NCBI GenBank assembly: GCA_025617745.1
Contig: CM046855.1
Coordinates: 41,177,663-41,241,662, forward strand
Origin: Heliocidaris erythrogramma
Lineage: Eukaryota > Echinodermata > Echinoidea > Camarodonta > Echinometridae
DNA length: 64,000 bases
Direction: 5' to 3'
In this document: one piece after another, positions 1-11,375 of the stretch
Layout of the letters: each line of letters opens with the position of its first letter
Numbering within the stretch: the stretch's first letter is position 1
Notes under the pieces: generated by a model
The model's input: the letters and a program-made list of their open reading frames with translations, nothing else
Database searches by the model: none
Told to the model about the DNA's origin: nothing
Made by a program: the position numbers and the translations under genes

Positions 1-148
1 GGTTTAGAGTTAGGATTAGGTTTAGAGTTAGGATTAGGTTTAGAGTTAGGATTAGGTTTAGAGTTAGGATTAGGTCTAGAGTTAGGATTAGGGTTAGACT
101 TAGGATTAGGTTTAGACTTAGGATTAGGGTTAGAGTAAGGATTAGGAT
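1..148 (+). repeat. 18-bp telomere-variant higher-order array
   Basis: Eight 18-bp units run in phase from the first base. The commonest reads GGTTTA-GAGTTA-GGATTA, and each hexamer is one substitution from the telomeric GGGTTA (TTAGGG). Later units drift, and some restore an exact GGGTTA (91-96 and 127-132). The array decays after about 148 and is cut on the left by the window edge, so its true length is unknown. It could be an interstitial telomere-derived minisatellite or the inner edge of subtelomeric DNA; the window cannot decide between them. Confidence 0.85.
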
Positions 149-150
149 AA

Positions 151-1156
151 TATTGTATTTGGTCCAGCTAGGGTTGAAGTTAAGAATTCATTTAGTGTAG
201 GATATTGACTGCGAAGCAATTGTCGCGGGGGATATGTCGTACAACCTTTCAGTGAACTCTGGATGTCTCCTTTCTACTAGTTCCACAGATATGATCACGG
301 AGTAGCTAGCATTTTCATCCTTGACTGACGGGGAAAGGATTCATGAGCAGACCAAGCTAGAGATCTCTTCAAATTGATCTGACTTCTGAGAACTTGTTGG
401 GCGTGTTATTATAGTGGTAGACAGTGAGAGGTTTTTTAGCAAGAGGGATACATATATGCAGATGGAAAGGAAACAGATGGGAAGTTCATACTATAGACAT
501 CTTCCAAAAACACAAAGTTCTCGAAAATTGATTTCTGGAAGATATGCAGCGCAAACAGAAATCTACTGGAAAAATGCAACTGACATTCTCGTATTATAGA
601 TGGTCTTTCTTTAGAATTAAACTTGCTGACAATGTTCACAAAAAAGTGTGGGAATACCGGTAAGCATTCCCAGTGTGTGTTTTTGTGTGAGGTTGCTGCA
701 TACATCTACTTTAAAAAGACATCAGATATTGGTATGATTTCCTTAGCTGTGATTAATGTGACAAAATATTCTGGGTTCCTGAATTCCTGTGACATGAGCC
801 GATATAAGCACTGGAGAAAATTCCTGCAGTTTGTCTTCTACAAATCAATTCTCTGGTAGATATACAAGAAATCTATTCTTCAGTAGATATGCAAATCTAT
901 TTTTCAGTAGATAAGCAATTTGTAACAAAATACCTGTATGTTTTCTTTCCATTGATTCATCCATCAACCCAAATCCAAAGATAGCTTGTAGCTGACATTT
1001 GTCCCAGTAATAGTATCACTGATGTATTGGAATGAAACGTAGTAGTAATTAATGATAACAATAGCGTAGGTTTAAAGGCATTATTCAAATGTAAACTTGA
1101 GTTCTGGTAATAAGAGAAATACAATTTTACATCAGAAATTATAATTAATGATATAA
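151..1156. other. Unannotated AT-rich DNA
   Basis: I see no gene. The open frames here are short and overlap on both strands with no recognisable motif. A short direct repetition of a TCAGTAGATA-type string occurs near 850-915. Confidence 0.5.
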
Positions 1157-1433
1157 ATTGGTCTAGTGGCTAGATCACCAGATTGTGGATCACATGGCTC
1201 GAGTCCCGCCACAGCACTAATATCCTTTGGCAAGATATTAATCTACATTTGCCACTCCCCACCCAGGTGTAGTAAATAGGTACATGTTAGGAATTTATTC
1301 CTTGAATGCTTTCAGTGTCTTAGGGCAGCACAGCTAGAGCCAGGGTAATAATACTACTTTGTAGGCGCCTTGAGCATCCCCTGGGATGGATATATGCACA
1401 ATATAAATGTTGCTATAATCATTATTATTATTA
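1157..1433 (+). mobile_element. tRNA-derived SINE with LINE-like 3' tail
   Basis: The head carries an A-box-like GGTCTAGTGGCTAGATC near 1160 and a B-box-like GGCTCGAGTCCCG near 1195, as in tRNA-derived SINEs transcribed by RNA polymerase III. The body (about 1215-1330) recurs at 14335, 23729-24085 and 32541. The tail at 1360-1433 reads GGCGCCTTGAGCAT, TGGATA, then an ATAAATG block and (ATT)n. It matches in order the 3' end of the LINE fragment at 11376-12061 on the opposite strand. This suggests the SINE was copied by that LINE's reverse transcriptase. It has no coding capacity. Confidence 0.8.
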
Positions 1434-3312
1434 TCAAAGATTAATTTGTTAACATTAGAATAGGTTCTGATTTTCTTTAGAAAATGGAACATTTTTATGA
1501 GGGGATTGGTTTTTACACTATACCATTTGCTATATTGTTTTCTAAATTCATGTATTCATTTATTCACTATATACAACAGGTTTTAGTTCTCCCATTTGAA
1601 AAAAAAAAATTACAAATAAAGCCATTTGTATGTCTTTCCTACCACTGACTGTCAATTTCAAAATAAGTTCCACATGATCCGTATGTGAAAGGGGTTCTGG
1701 TGTATTTTCCTCAGGCAGACATCACTTCCCAGAAATATTCTACATCCATTACTAATAATTCTATTTGTATGACACTGAACACCAGTCAGCAACTAAAATG
1801 CGTTCCTAAGATTTTTTCTCCGTCTCCATCTACATCTACGTCACTTCTTTCCTATCTACATCACCTTGAGACAAAAACCTTGAGCTCAGAAGATGATTGG
1901 AGGTGTGTCATCATTAGCCTAAGATTTCAAAATAACCTGTTAATTGGGATCCAAAGAAAATAGCCTGCTAATTCGCAGTGATGACGAGAGTAATCTATTC
2001 CATTGTAAAACTTGGGACAAATTAGCTCCAGCTATTTATCCCAAATTGTCTTGGTCTAGTAGGTGAAATAACATGCTAGACGGACTATTGCACTTTTCAA
2101 ATCCAGCATTCACTGCCATTGTATTATATACACACAATTGAAAATCATGTATCTTGTATATTCTTGTATCATGCATACACTGCATTTTGGTTCTTGGGTC
2201 CATGAAAACAGGGAACTTCAACTTCGGGCTATTTCTTGGGAAGCATTGATTGGTCTGATTTCTAAATCTCAAGCTTGCTCGGTCTAATGGAGAAGCACCT
2301 CTAGAGACAACTACCTCTGAGTAAAGGAAGATGATATAGACTTGAACCATCTCCACTTTCATATTTCTCATATCACTCAATTCCTCGAAAGGACATGCCC
2401 TCCAACTCAATATTTTAAGTCATGATGAACTAAAGCTCAGCAGGGTTTCTTCAAGCTTAGAATGTGTTAGATTTGATGCCTTCGGGCTACTCTAACAAAA
2501 ATTTCAAAGAGAAATTAATTTTCTCTTTAACTACATTGACAATTTGGTTTCCCCAGATATTCTACTTTACCAAAGAGATCCCATCCTGATACCTTAAACA
2601 TAGAGAGTGATTATGAAATGATTGAGACTCTTAAATAAATCATTTGAAGGAAACTAATCTTAGTCTTGATTTTACATATAGAACATTATTTCACATATAG
2701 ACCATCTACATGTACAATATGGATGTAGATGCACAATAACACAACATTTTTTAACCAACAATAGAGAAGAAAAGGGCAAGTCCAAGGTATTTTGGTAAAT
2801 TTGGTATCCCATAGGTAACCAATTATTGCAGAGCTCTACAAAACATGAATTGTCATTTTTTAATTTATATTTGGTCTGATCCAAGCTCTGGTAGAGGTAC
2901 TAAACTTGATACAGGTATTAGAAATACTCAAATCTCAGATTTGGTCAGTAACATAGAAAGGGACAAAATAGCTTGGACTTGCTCCCAAAATAGATTTGTG
3001 AAACCATTTCTAAGAGTTTTCACACTACTCTAATTCCCTTTTCACACTGAGCCTCTGGAATGACATCTTAGCTCAGAGTAACAAACACATGTAGCATACA
3101 TGAATCTCTCCCCTCTGGCATTTCATGACTGAAGAATATGTGATGAGATTATGCATTATAGCAAGGTTCAGTTGAGGAGGTGAAACTATATCACTGCACA
3201 CATCTCATCACGTATCCTCAAATCTGAAACTACCATAGAGTGAGAGATTTGATTCTTTCTGGTACTCCCTCTCTTGATTATTTTTATTTTAGCAAGAAAG
3301 CAGCTTTGAATA
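1434..3312. other. Unannotated DNA
   Basis: I found no family-like protein, RNA gene or clear repeat. Open frames at 1685-1963 (plus) and 2036-2410 (minus) have no recognisable domain and overlap many stops in neighbouring frames; I do not consider them genes. Confidence 0.45.
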
Positions 3313-3330
3313 TGATGCACCTCCCTCCTC

Positions 3331-3363
<33 letters not shown>

Positions 3364-3464
3364 TCTTTCTCTCTATCTCTTCATCTTTATCTCTCTGCCT
3401 CCTCTTTATTTCTTTGTCTCTGACTTTATCTTTCTCTTCTTCTCCCTTTCTCCTCAATCTCTAG
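3313..3464. repeat. (TCC)n / poly-C and CT-rich tract
   Basis: About 40 bases of CTC triplets (3323-3353) run into poly-C and then into CT-rich sequence to about 3460. The proline/leucine-rich open frame across it is a by-product of the simple repeat. Confidence 0.9.
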
Positions 3465-4518
3465 TATCCCTTTCATCTTTAACTTCACGTAACATTTAAC
3501 AACCTCCATTATCATTCTTTCTCCATTACAGAAACTGTCCAAATGATAATTATCTCCTCTCTCCATTTTTTTACAATACAAAGTGTCAGGTGATATTCAT
3601 CGTCTGAATGAGATGTAAGCAAAAGACATGCCATCTTAACTCTTACTTCGCGAGTGTTGCATATAAGACTAGGCCATGTTTCATCTCGCATTTTCCAGTA
3701 AAGAAATATGCTTGTGGTGCTCGTTTTATATCAATGTGTTGAGCACGAATCAAGCAAATCTAAACATTTAATAATACCATAAGCCATTTCTTGAGAAAGT
3801 TACAGATTTTGTAAGATATGTTTTCTAACTGTAATATATAAAAGCAATATAAAAGCAGGCAGAATGTAAAGGACTAAAAGTAAACTCAACTTTCATATTA
3901 CAATAAAACCTTGGCATATAAAACTGTCTATATCAATGTTTGGTATCATCAGAAAGGGCATTAAAACTTTGATGTCGTCTGTCTGCAGCATTTTCTTATA
4001 CAAAGCATACTTTAAAGAGGTTCAAACAATTCAAAAGTAAGCATCCTTCACCTTTTGGTTAAATCTTGAAAGAAGTGAAACCTCTTGGCATGGTACGAGT
4101 TAAAGCCTCTTTAATACATCATACTCTGTTCTGCCATGAATATTTAAAGAGCTTGAGCTATGGATTCATCACAACATAATGAGCCATAACATCTGTTTGG
4201 CCAGCTAAGTGTTACATCTGTCAGTCCTGGTGAATTCCACTTGAATAAGAAATGAACTTCACAAGTCAAGGTAGGATACATGTACATGTAGCATCACACA
4301 GGATTTTTTCAAACCATTCTGAGTCGGGCAAGTCCAAGCTATTTCATTCTGCACATTACCGACCATCTCGAAGATTTTAGTATCCATGGTCATCATACGA
4401 GTTTACTAGCCCTATTAGAGCTTCAAATCAGACCAAATATGAAGTGAAATGATACATATTTTTGTTGATTTATATTCGAAACTCCACATTACATAGAAAC
4501 ATATGGGACACCAAATGA
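3465..4518. other. Unannotated DNA
   Basis: I see no gene or clear repeat apart from an ACATGTACATGT string near 4281. Confidence 0.45.
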
Positions 4519-5032
4519 CTAAGACCCCTGTCACACCGGAATCCTAAGGAGTCTCAGGGCGCCACGAGACTGGTCTCGGGTAGGTTTCAAATCCACTGTA
4601 AACGCACGAAACCTACCCAAGACCACTTCGGGGCAAAACAGTCTCGGACAACCTAGCGATGTGGTCCGAGACTGATTCGGGGGCGCCTCAAGACTCCTTA
4701 GGATCCTGTGTAAAAACTAACCTACCTGAGACTTGTTTGTGCCCTGCTAGCACATGTGGAATGATTGCGTCATCTCAAAAACACAATGTGCGCTATATAC
4801 AGTCCTCCTAGGCCCACAACGTTTGCAAACAGAAAGTCTCACTCGAAACCTGTCTCGGTAGCTTTGCGTAAGTCGGTGTAAGCGCACGAAAATCAGTCTC
4901 GGGGCAGCCCGAGACTCCTTATGATTTTGGTGTAACAGGGATCCAAAAATTTGGGTTAGCTTTATGGAAACCAATCTCGGGGCACCCCGAGACATGTCTC
5001 GGGCAGGTATTTTGGTGTAACAAGGGTCTAAG
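4519..5032. mobile_element. Non-autonomous TIR element with 5-bp target duplication
   Basis: The 504-bp body (4524-5027) starts ACCCCTGTCACACC and ends with the imperfect inverse GGTGTAACAAGGGT. CTAAG flanks both sides (4519-4523, 5028-5032), a candidate target-site duplication. The interior has at least three further inverted or direct copies of a GAGTCTCGGG-type module, so it may be a multimer of subterminal repeats; a second GTGTAACAGGGATC near 4930-4942 may be an inner end. No transposase is present. The superfamily is uncertain. Confidence 0.7.
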
Positions 5033-5472
5033 TATCCTGGACTTGCCAATCAACCAATTCTTTTGCTGGTCCTTTGAGTGGTAATGTTATTTTTTTATTG
5101 TCATAGCAACCTTTAATATCCTCCTTTCTGTGTAAGATTTCTACACTACTCTCCTGCATAATTTTATTTTCCTTTTGTTTATTTCTACTCTTAGGAGTCT
5201 TTACCTACATGTAAGCATCAATTTTTTCAACTTCTTCCTTTGAACACAAATTTGCCTAAGTCTGTCTCAAACATCTCCACTCCCTAGAAAGTGTTTTATT
5301 TTAGAGCACTGACAGAAACAGAACCAGTCTCAAACTCACCAGACTAAAAACAAATCATATCAACTCAGTATTAGGTCCAGTAGAAAAGAGTTGGGGAAAA
5401 AGCTCATTATTTGTCATCTTTTATCACCTAAAAATTTTAAATTTTCTAATTTGTGTGCATGTCTACATGTCT
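5033..5472. other. Unannotated DNA
   Basis: No gene or repeat recognised between the two TIR elements. Confidence 0.4.
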
Positions 5473-6725
5473 TTAAGGGTGCGTTTATGCTCCCAATTTG
5501 CAGGCCAGAATGAGCTTTTTGTTACGCGTTTAGTTCAGAACACAGTTGCATCCACAGTTATTTTCGTATAATCGCCGATTTAAAATGCAGATCACTCACA
5601 AAAAGGTGCGTTTTGAATCTGCGCTTCTCCCAAAGAAAACATGGTTTCTGGGGAAGCATAAATGCACAATCATTTGTAAGTGCATTTATATGACATTATA
5701 TAAACTAGTAGCATGCACAGTGAGGTTTGCGAAAATAGCGGCAAAGCCCTAATAAGCCATTTCGCTATCTCAGCGCCGCGGTGCATTGTGGGATAGACTC
5801 GGGGATAGCTGGAGATAAACAAAGAGCGTTGCCATGCGTAACGGAGTGCAATACACACGGACCGAGTGCACCGAGTCGCGCTGCCCTGAGTGTTTTGCTC
5901 ATTAAACTCGCAAAATATTGGATATTAGACCACTTTATATGATTCAAAATGGCTGGAGACGATGTTCAGTTTAGTCTTGAACAAATTCAACAGTTAAGCT
6001 CATAAATACCTTTGGGCAACAATCATCAAGCTTGTTATATGTAAGGATAAGGCTATTTATAACCAGCTAAGTTTTTACATTTGACAAAGACACAATGACA
6101 ATTAACAAGATTTTTTTTTTTCATTTTGAACAATTTTTCGTTAAAATTAATGACATTTTCCCGTTAAAAATTTGTCTGTACTACCTAATTAGCTCGGATG
6201 GTAAATATGGAATAAGATTTCGGTATTTTAATCACGATTTAAGTTGTGTTTTGTCACACGGCACGGCTTGGAAGTATTTTAATCGTAGTTATATTACAGT
6301 CCCACTTGTAATAAAATGTGTTATGTTTTAATTTACTGGTGGAATTTCGTTGAAAGCAACGTAGGAAAAATACATTTTAAACGAGACTAACAATTATACA
6401 TATCAGGGCTTAGATATTTGCCAATGAAACTGCTTACATTCGTAAGTAACAAAATAGCGATAGAAATGAAGGAAATCCACCGATTCTTGATATACGGAGT
6501 ACGAGTGAATGCACAATCGCACGGTCAGGTCACTCAGGCTTGTTTATCTCCATGTCGCGCATGTGCACTCGAGACTGCGAAAAGGCTTATTGCTTGGAGA
6601 AAAGAAGTATAAACAGTACCCTGTGAAACTGCGATTTAGATGAGTGTTTTAGATGAGTGTTTTAGATGAGCATTGAGCAAAACGCCCAATCTGCCTTCAC
6701 AAAGCAAGTATAAACGCACCCTTAG
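5473..6725. mobile_element. TTAA-flanked non-autonomous transposon (1.2 kb)
   Basis: The element body 5477-6721 starts GGGTGCGTTTATGC and ends TATAAACGCACCC, inverted copies of each other. TTAA precedes it (5473-5476) and TTAG follows (6722-6725), most simply a TTAA duplication with one mutation. TTAA targets are typical of piggyBac and Kolobok families. No transposase frame is present. The centre (5765-5960) is more CpG-rich than the flanks and contains a promoter-like GTGCATTGTGGGATAG near 5780, followed by a short ATG frame at 5949. Confidence 0.75.
5949..6005 (+). other. 18-codon frame in good start context inside the TTAA element
   Basis: ATG at 5949 lies in AAAATGG context and encodes MAGDDVQFSLEQIQQLSS, then TAA. 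It follows a CpG-rich, promoter-like stretch. It could be the residual start of a transposase or of a captured host first exon. It could also be chance, since 18 codons carry little evidence. Confidence 0.2.
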
Positions 6726-9700
6726 AGTATTGTGATATAAGTTGCAGAGCCTTGACAAATGCCTTGATGTATGTTAATGATGAGGCCTGGTACATAGACA
6801 TTTCCAAGGCACGTACTGGATTTGATAAACATACAATGGTTTGAACACAGATAGAAAAAAGTGTAGGGTGGTTTCCTGAAGAAACAAGAAAAAAGGAAAT
6901 CTTCTTTGATGCAATAAACCTCTGTAGTTATTGATGAGAAGAGTTTCTACTATAGATCTTTATTTGGGGGCAAGCTCATCAGAAGAGCATATATGCTGTC
7001 AAAACAGCTAACATGACAACAATGGAAGGTGAACCACATGAATATTCAATATGATGGCTTTTGACACTTCATGCATCAGCTTAAAGCAAAGAATACTTTG
7101 ATCTATCAAAACACATGATCTTACAATGAAATACATGTTGTCGGGTTTCTATTTTGTAAGCAACATGGAAAATAGTCTTTTTGTGCTGAAAGAGCAAATT
7201 TCTTTTTTCTCTGTCACCCTTAATTCTTCTTTTTTTAAGGCACTGAGTTGCAAACGAAAATTGCCTGAAGGATGTGTCCTTTCTTAATGCAAATGTTGGC
7301 TAATCAAATATGCAGGGATTGGGAGCCATAAATATTTTCAGGTCATCCATCAGAAGAGGCTTTTCTTTCAAATTTACTACTCCTTTTTCAACTGTTCCAA
7401 AAATCACTTCTATTCATTCTGTCAAAATTTACTGTTGTTCTGTCCTCACAACAAAACCCTTTTCACTCTCAGAAAAAGTTTTGGACAAAACATGACTTCT
7501 CTCTCATTTGAGATAATAAAAAAATTGAGCATATATTGCTTTTTAATTTATGTAAGACCTACAATGTATATGTAAAAGCTTGTTGCATAATATATGGACG
7601 TAAGTTTCCTTCTCACAAAGAACTTTCCCCTGACCTACAATCATGCATAACAAAACTGCAATGAATTTTAAAAAAAAACTGCCTCAATGAAATTGCTTTG
7701 GAAGATTTCTCCTTTTTTCCAACTAGTACATGAATTTCATCTTTTTTAATGATCTTTCACCCAGAGCCCCTATTCTGAATTTGATTTAATAGTACTGTCC
7801 CTTTCCAATCCAGAACAATCATAAACTTATTGACTTAGAAAGAGAATTGGGGCCAAGCCATTCAGCACAAAATTCGCAACCAATCCTGACAATTAGCAAT
7901 GATTACAGATCTACTGAAGACAAGAGATTCCAAATAGAACAGGAGACGCCAGCTCACTGTCGCAAAGGAGTTCCATAGTCTAGCTCTTCAGACCCTTGCT
8001 GGATATATTTTCTAGGTAGGTGTTCAAGAGGGACTGAATGACATATGATCCAGCAACAATTGTTCTGCAGTCATTTCCCTACACCAGAAGAATTCCTTAC
8101 TTTAATTTTGGACCCATTACTACTGGGCATTTAAAAAGAAAGTAAACCAAACTTTGAAAAAGTGGACTATACATTTACCAGCGTTTAATTTCACAGCATA
8201 TATTAAGGGGAATTCATTTCCTTTCCAATGGTAACTTGCTTAGGTCTCCAGGGTCATGCTTAAAAAATCTTAAAAATTTTAAATTTTAAAAATTTTGTGC
8301 AAAATTCTAGTTGGTTCACTACACCCTAACCCTAAAAATAAGCAAAAACCTTATGCTAACCTAACCCCTAACTGATAAATTATCAGTGAACTTACATATG
8401 AACATCAAGTTCTTACTTCAAATCTTACGTTTTCAATACTTATACAAAATAAACCTAATTTCTTAAGCAGCTAGAACACTCAAAATGTTGATATTGTACC
8501 AATTTTTTTTTACAAACAAAAATTGTCTTTCTTACTGAAATTCAAAATCAGTTCATGGACTGTGAAGTTAGATATCAAGTAATAATGTTTGTATAGATCC
8601 AGAAGAGCAATTAATTTCTAAGTTCGTCTCAGAAATTTTTTCAAGTCTATAAACCTGATGGCAACATCAGATTCACTTTTTAAGTACCCTGATCCAACAA
8701 ATGGAAACTTCCATTAAAGATAAATCAACTTCTGAACTTTTTTTGTATGACCAGTATTGGTATGAGCATGACTCCATAATGTTCAAGAGGGCCTGATCTC
8801 CAAGACTAAAGTGCAACCCGACAGGGCGGAGACATGGCATTGTACTACAGGGCAGTTTCAACATTATTACATCACATAGAGCTGCAATAAGTATTAACCT
8901 CTGTCCTCCCCCGATTCGTTAGCAATGTTAGAGAAGATCAAATCTGGCAGCTCGTAGAACCGACGACTGTCCCGTTAGGCTTCGCCCAAACAGTACTCGA
9001 GGTCCATGGACTGAAAAGACATTTGGATTTTCTGGGTTTGTGCCAATTTTGTTTCGCGGAAAAGGATCCCGCCATGATTGATGATGTTTTGCAAGGCTAT
9101 TGGACAACTTGGAGAAGTTTTGCTCCTGCACTTTGTGTACAAACACAATTGGGAAGGGCAGGGTCATTGTACGGGAGAGTCAAACAGGACATATGCAGAT
9201 ATCACATCTTCCACTAATGATAAGCACCATTGACATCTCTACATGGAGATAACATTAATCAGGGACTAATTTACTCCTAAACCAAAAGTATGCTACAATG
9301 TATTTATGTACCCCTATTAAATGAATTCATCACAACTACATTTGCTTTAAATTGACAAAAAGCAAAATGCAATCGATTCTGAAACAGCTGTAAAAGTTGT
9401 TTCTTTTATCTTGGAGAACATAATGAATGGAAATTGAAAAAGAAAGTACCTGTCCTCTGTTTTTGTCTTTGAATTTCAAGAAAACATATTTTAGTGAACT
9501 GTAAAAGTCTAAAAGCTGTACAGGATCATTCTGTTGCTGTAACACTCATTATATCATTATTCATTAAACAATAGACTACGGGAATTGGGTGGCTCCTGTA
9601 TTAAGCCTATGAGAGTTAAAGAATTCAGTAGTCAACGGGTTTAATAATATATTTCCTAAACCAGTGGCATAGCATGAATGCACCTATTGAGGGGGCAGGA

Positions 9701-9737
9701 TGACATGGGGAGGGGAGCTTACTAGGTGAATGAAATG
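6726..9737. other. Mostly unannotated DNA
   Basis: There is no convincing gene. An AT-rich self-complementary stretch lies at 8268-8302. Next to it is a short CCCTAACCCTAA-type telomere-like patch (8325-8372) that breaks down into CTAACCTAACCCCTAAC. A more complex, CpG-containing patch at 8910-9190 is listed separately. Confidence 0.45.
8910..9165 (-). other. Complex CpG-bearing patch, possible exon or old repeat
   Basis: On the minus strand an ATGGCGGGATCC start-like site (about 9076) is followed by a 45-codon frame, and an acceptor-like TGTCTTTTCAG lies near 9015-9025. Base composition differs from the surrounding AT-rich DNA. I recognise no domain, and it could equally be a fragment of a dispersed repeat. 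Confidence 0.2.
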
Positions 9738-10022
9738 CAAGACAACAGTGGCGTATCCAGGATTTCCCAATAGGGGGGGCGCCAGGAATTATTGATCGCC
9801 GTCATGGGGGAGGGGTCTTTGGAAAATTTTTGCTTCTGAAGAAGGGCTGAGATGCAAAATAGTGCTATATGTGACCAATTTTGAAGCCTATTTAATGAAC
9901 AATATTTTCAATTGGTATGAGGATTTTTTTTTTTTGCTACTTTTTTTTTTTTTTACGACGGCCAATAGGGGGGGGCGCGCGCCTGTTGCGCCCCCCCCCC
10001 TGGTTACGCCCCTGCAAGACAA
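9738..10022. mobile_element. hAT-type MITE with 8-bp target duplication
   Basis: The body 9746-10014 begins CAGTGGCGTATCCAGG and ends CCTGGTTACGCCCCTG, inverted copies of the CAGNGGCG terminus common in hAT elements. CAAGACAA flanks it exactly on both sides (9738-9745, 10015-10022); an 8-bp duplication is the hAT hallmark. Poly-G and poly-C runs lie just inside each end. There is no transposase. Confidence 0.88.
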
Positions 10023-10584
10023 CATAATTATAATCATTTTCATCACTGGCATCATCATCAAAAATTTATAATATAAACTCACCATATGTCATCTACACAT
10101 AGTAAGGTGTGGCCAGCTGATAGCCACATGGATAAAGCCCTGCATGTTTAGTTATCCACCTGCCAATAAAAAAAGAAGTATATATATCACAATGATTAAT
10201 TTGAAGACGAGTGAAATAGAACAATCACATAAAGGCAGAGTTCTAGTTTTCCATATTTCTGTGTATAAAACAATATATCATTATTTTTAATGACATACAT
10301 ATCATAAATACTTCACCCCATTCTCACCCCCCCCCCCCCCAAAAAAAGGGTAGAAACACATGTACATGTAGATAAATTTTCCAAAGTAATAAATAAACAA
10401 ATAAAAGAAAAAACAGATATATAGATCCTGCCAGTATCATGTATCTTCATCATCATGATCATTAGCATATCTTCACAATCAATCATGTCTCCAGGCATGC
10501 TGATCAGCATCTTGAACATCAGTAAGGTCATTTGGCACTATTCATAAAATGCCTGACCATTCATGAAGAAAAAAAATGTACAAA
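10023..10584. other. Unannotated DNA with a poly-C run
   Basis: A poly-C/poly-A run lies at 10327-10347. The remainder is AT-rich with no recognisable gene. Confidence 0.45.
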
Positions 10585-10830
10585 TAATGGGGAGAAGTAG
10601 AAGTAGAAAAAGGAGGCGGAGGAGAAGGAGGAGGAGGAAAAGGAGGAGGAGGAAAAAGGGGAAAAGGAGGAAAAAGGGGAAAAGGAGAAGAACAAGAAAA
10701 AGAAGAAGAAAAAGAAGCAAGAAAAGAAGAAAAAGAAGCAAGAAAAGAAGAAAAAGAAGCAAGAAAAAAAGAAAAAGAAGCAAGAAAAAAGGAAAAGAAG
10801 AAGAAGGAGGAGGCGAAAGGAATAAGAAAA
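10585..10830. repeat. Purine-only (GGA/GAA)n tract with 21-bp substructure
   Basis: About 240 bases are almost entirely A and G on the plus strand. The middle holds about four tandem copies of a 21-bp AAGAAGCAAGAAAAGAAGAAA-type unit (10714-10800). The long basic frame on the plus strand and the Phe/Leu/Ser/Pro frames on the minus strand are artefacts of this composition. Such mirror-symmetric purine tracts can adopt triplex DNA. Confidence 0.9.
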
Positions 10831-10959
10831 GACAAGAGGGAACAAAAACAGGTAATAATAACTCAATTGGATAAACACATGAACAAATATCCCAACATAA
10901 TGACGACAGGACTGTCTATCAAAATTTTAAAAAGCACCAAAGCTTGAAATGAGATCTCA

Positions 10960-11230
10960 CTTATTGTCTACATCCTAATCAAGGAAGGCTGGCGTTAGCA
11001 ATAAAACCAGATTGATTTACGATACCGTCAATGATCTCACTAGAACCAGGTCACCTCACGAGCTTTATCAAATCCACCCTAGACAATCAAATCATAACGA
11101 CAAAACAGTGAGAAATCGGCAGAAAATAACTCTCTTAATTGAATTTGGTGAATAACAACACATCGCAGGTGACCATGACCTATACTTGTATCTAACGAGT
11201 CTCGTTCACTTCCCTCAGAATCTTCGCTTT
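10960..11230. promoter_or_regulatory. Candidate cis-regulatory patch
   Basis: This high-complexity stretch has no repeat structure. It contains TGATTTACGA (11013-11022, similar to Hox/Pbx composite sites), GCAATAAAA (10998-11006, Hox/Cdx-like) and an E-box CAGGTG (11166-11171). Such motifs occur by chance; the call rests on their clustering and the unusual complexity only. Confidence 0.2.
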
Positions 11231-11375
11231 TGTTATTTTTAGATATTTTTCTCCTTATATGAGTATAAATATGACTGAGTTTTAAAGTGAGTTAGTGTAG
11301 AGGCAGGAGCCATGTGTGTTTCTGTTTTAGTAGGATAGCAAATTAAAGTGTCACTGCATGGTTCACCTAATTTCT

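Noticed and set aside
10563..10874. Long Arg/Lys-rich frame on plus and Leu/Phe/Ser-rich frames on minus
   Set aside because: They arise from a purine-only simple repeat open in several phases; no start context, domain or exon signals.
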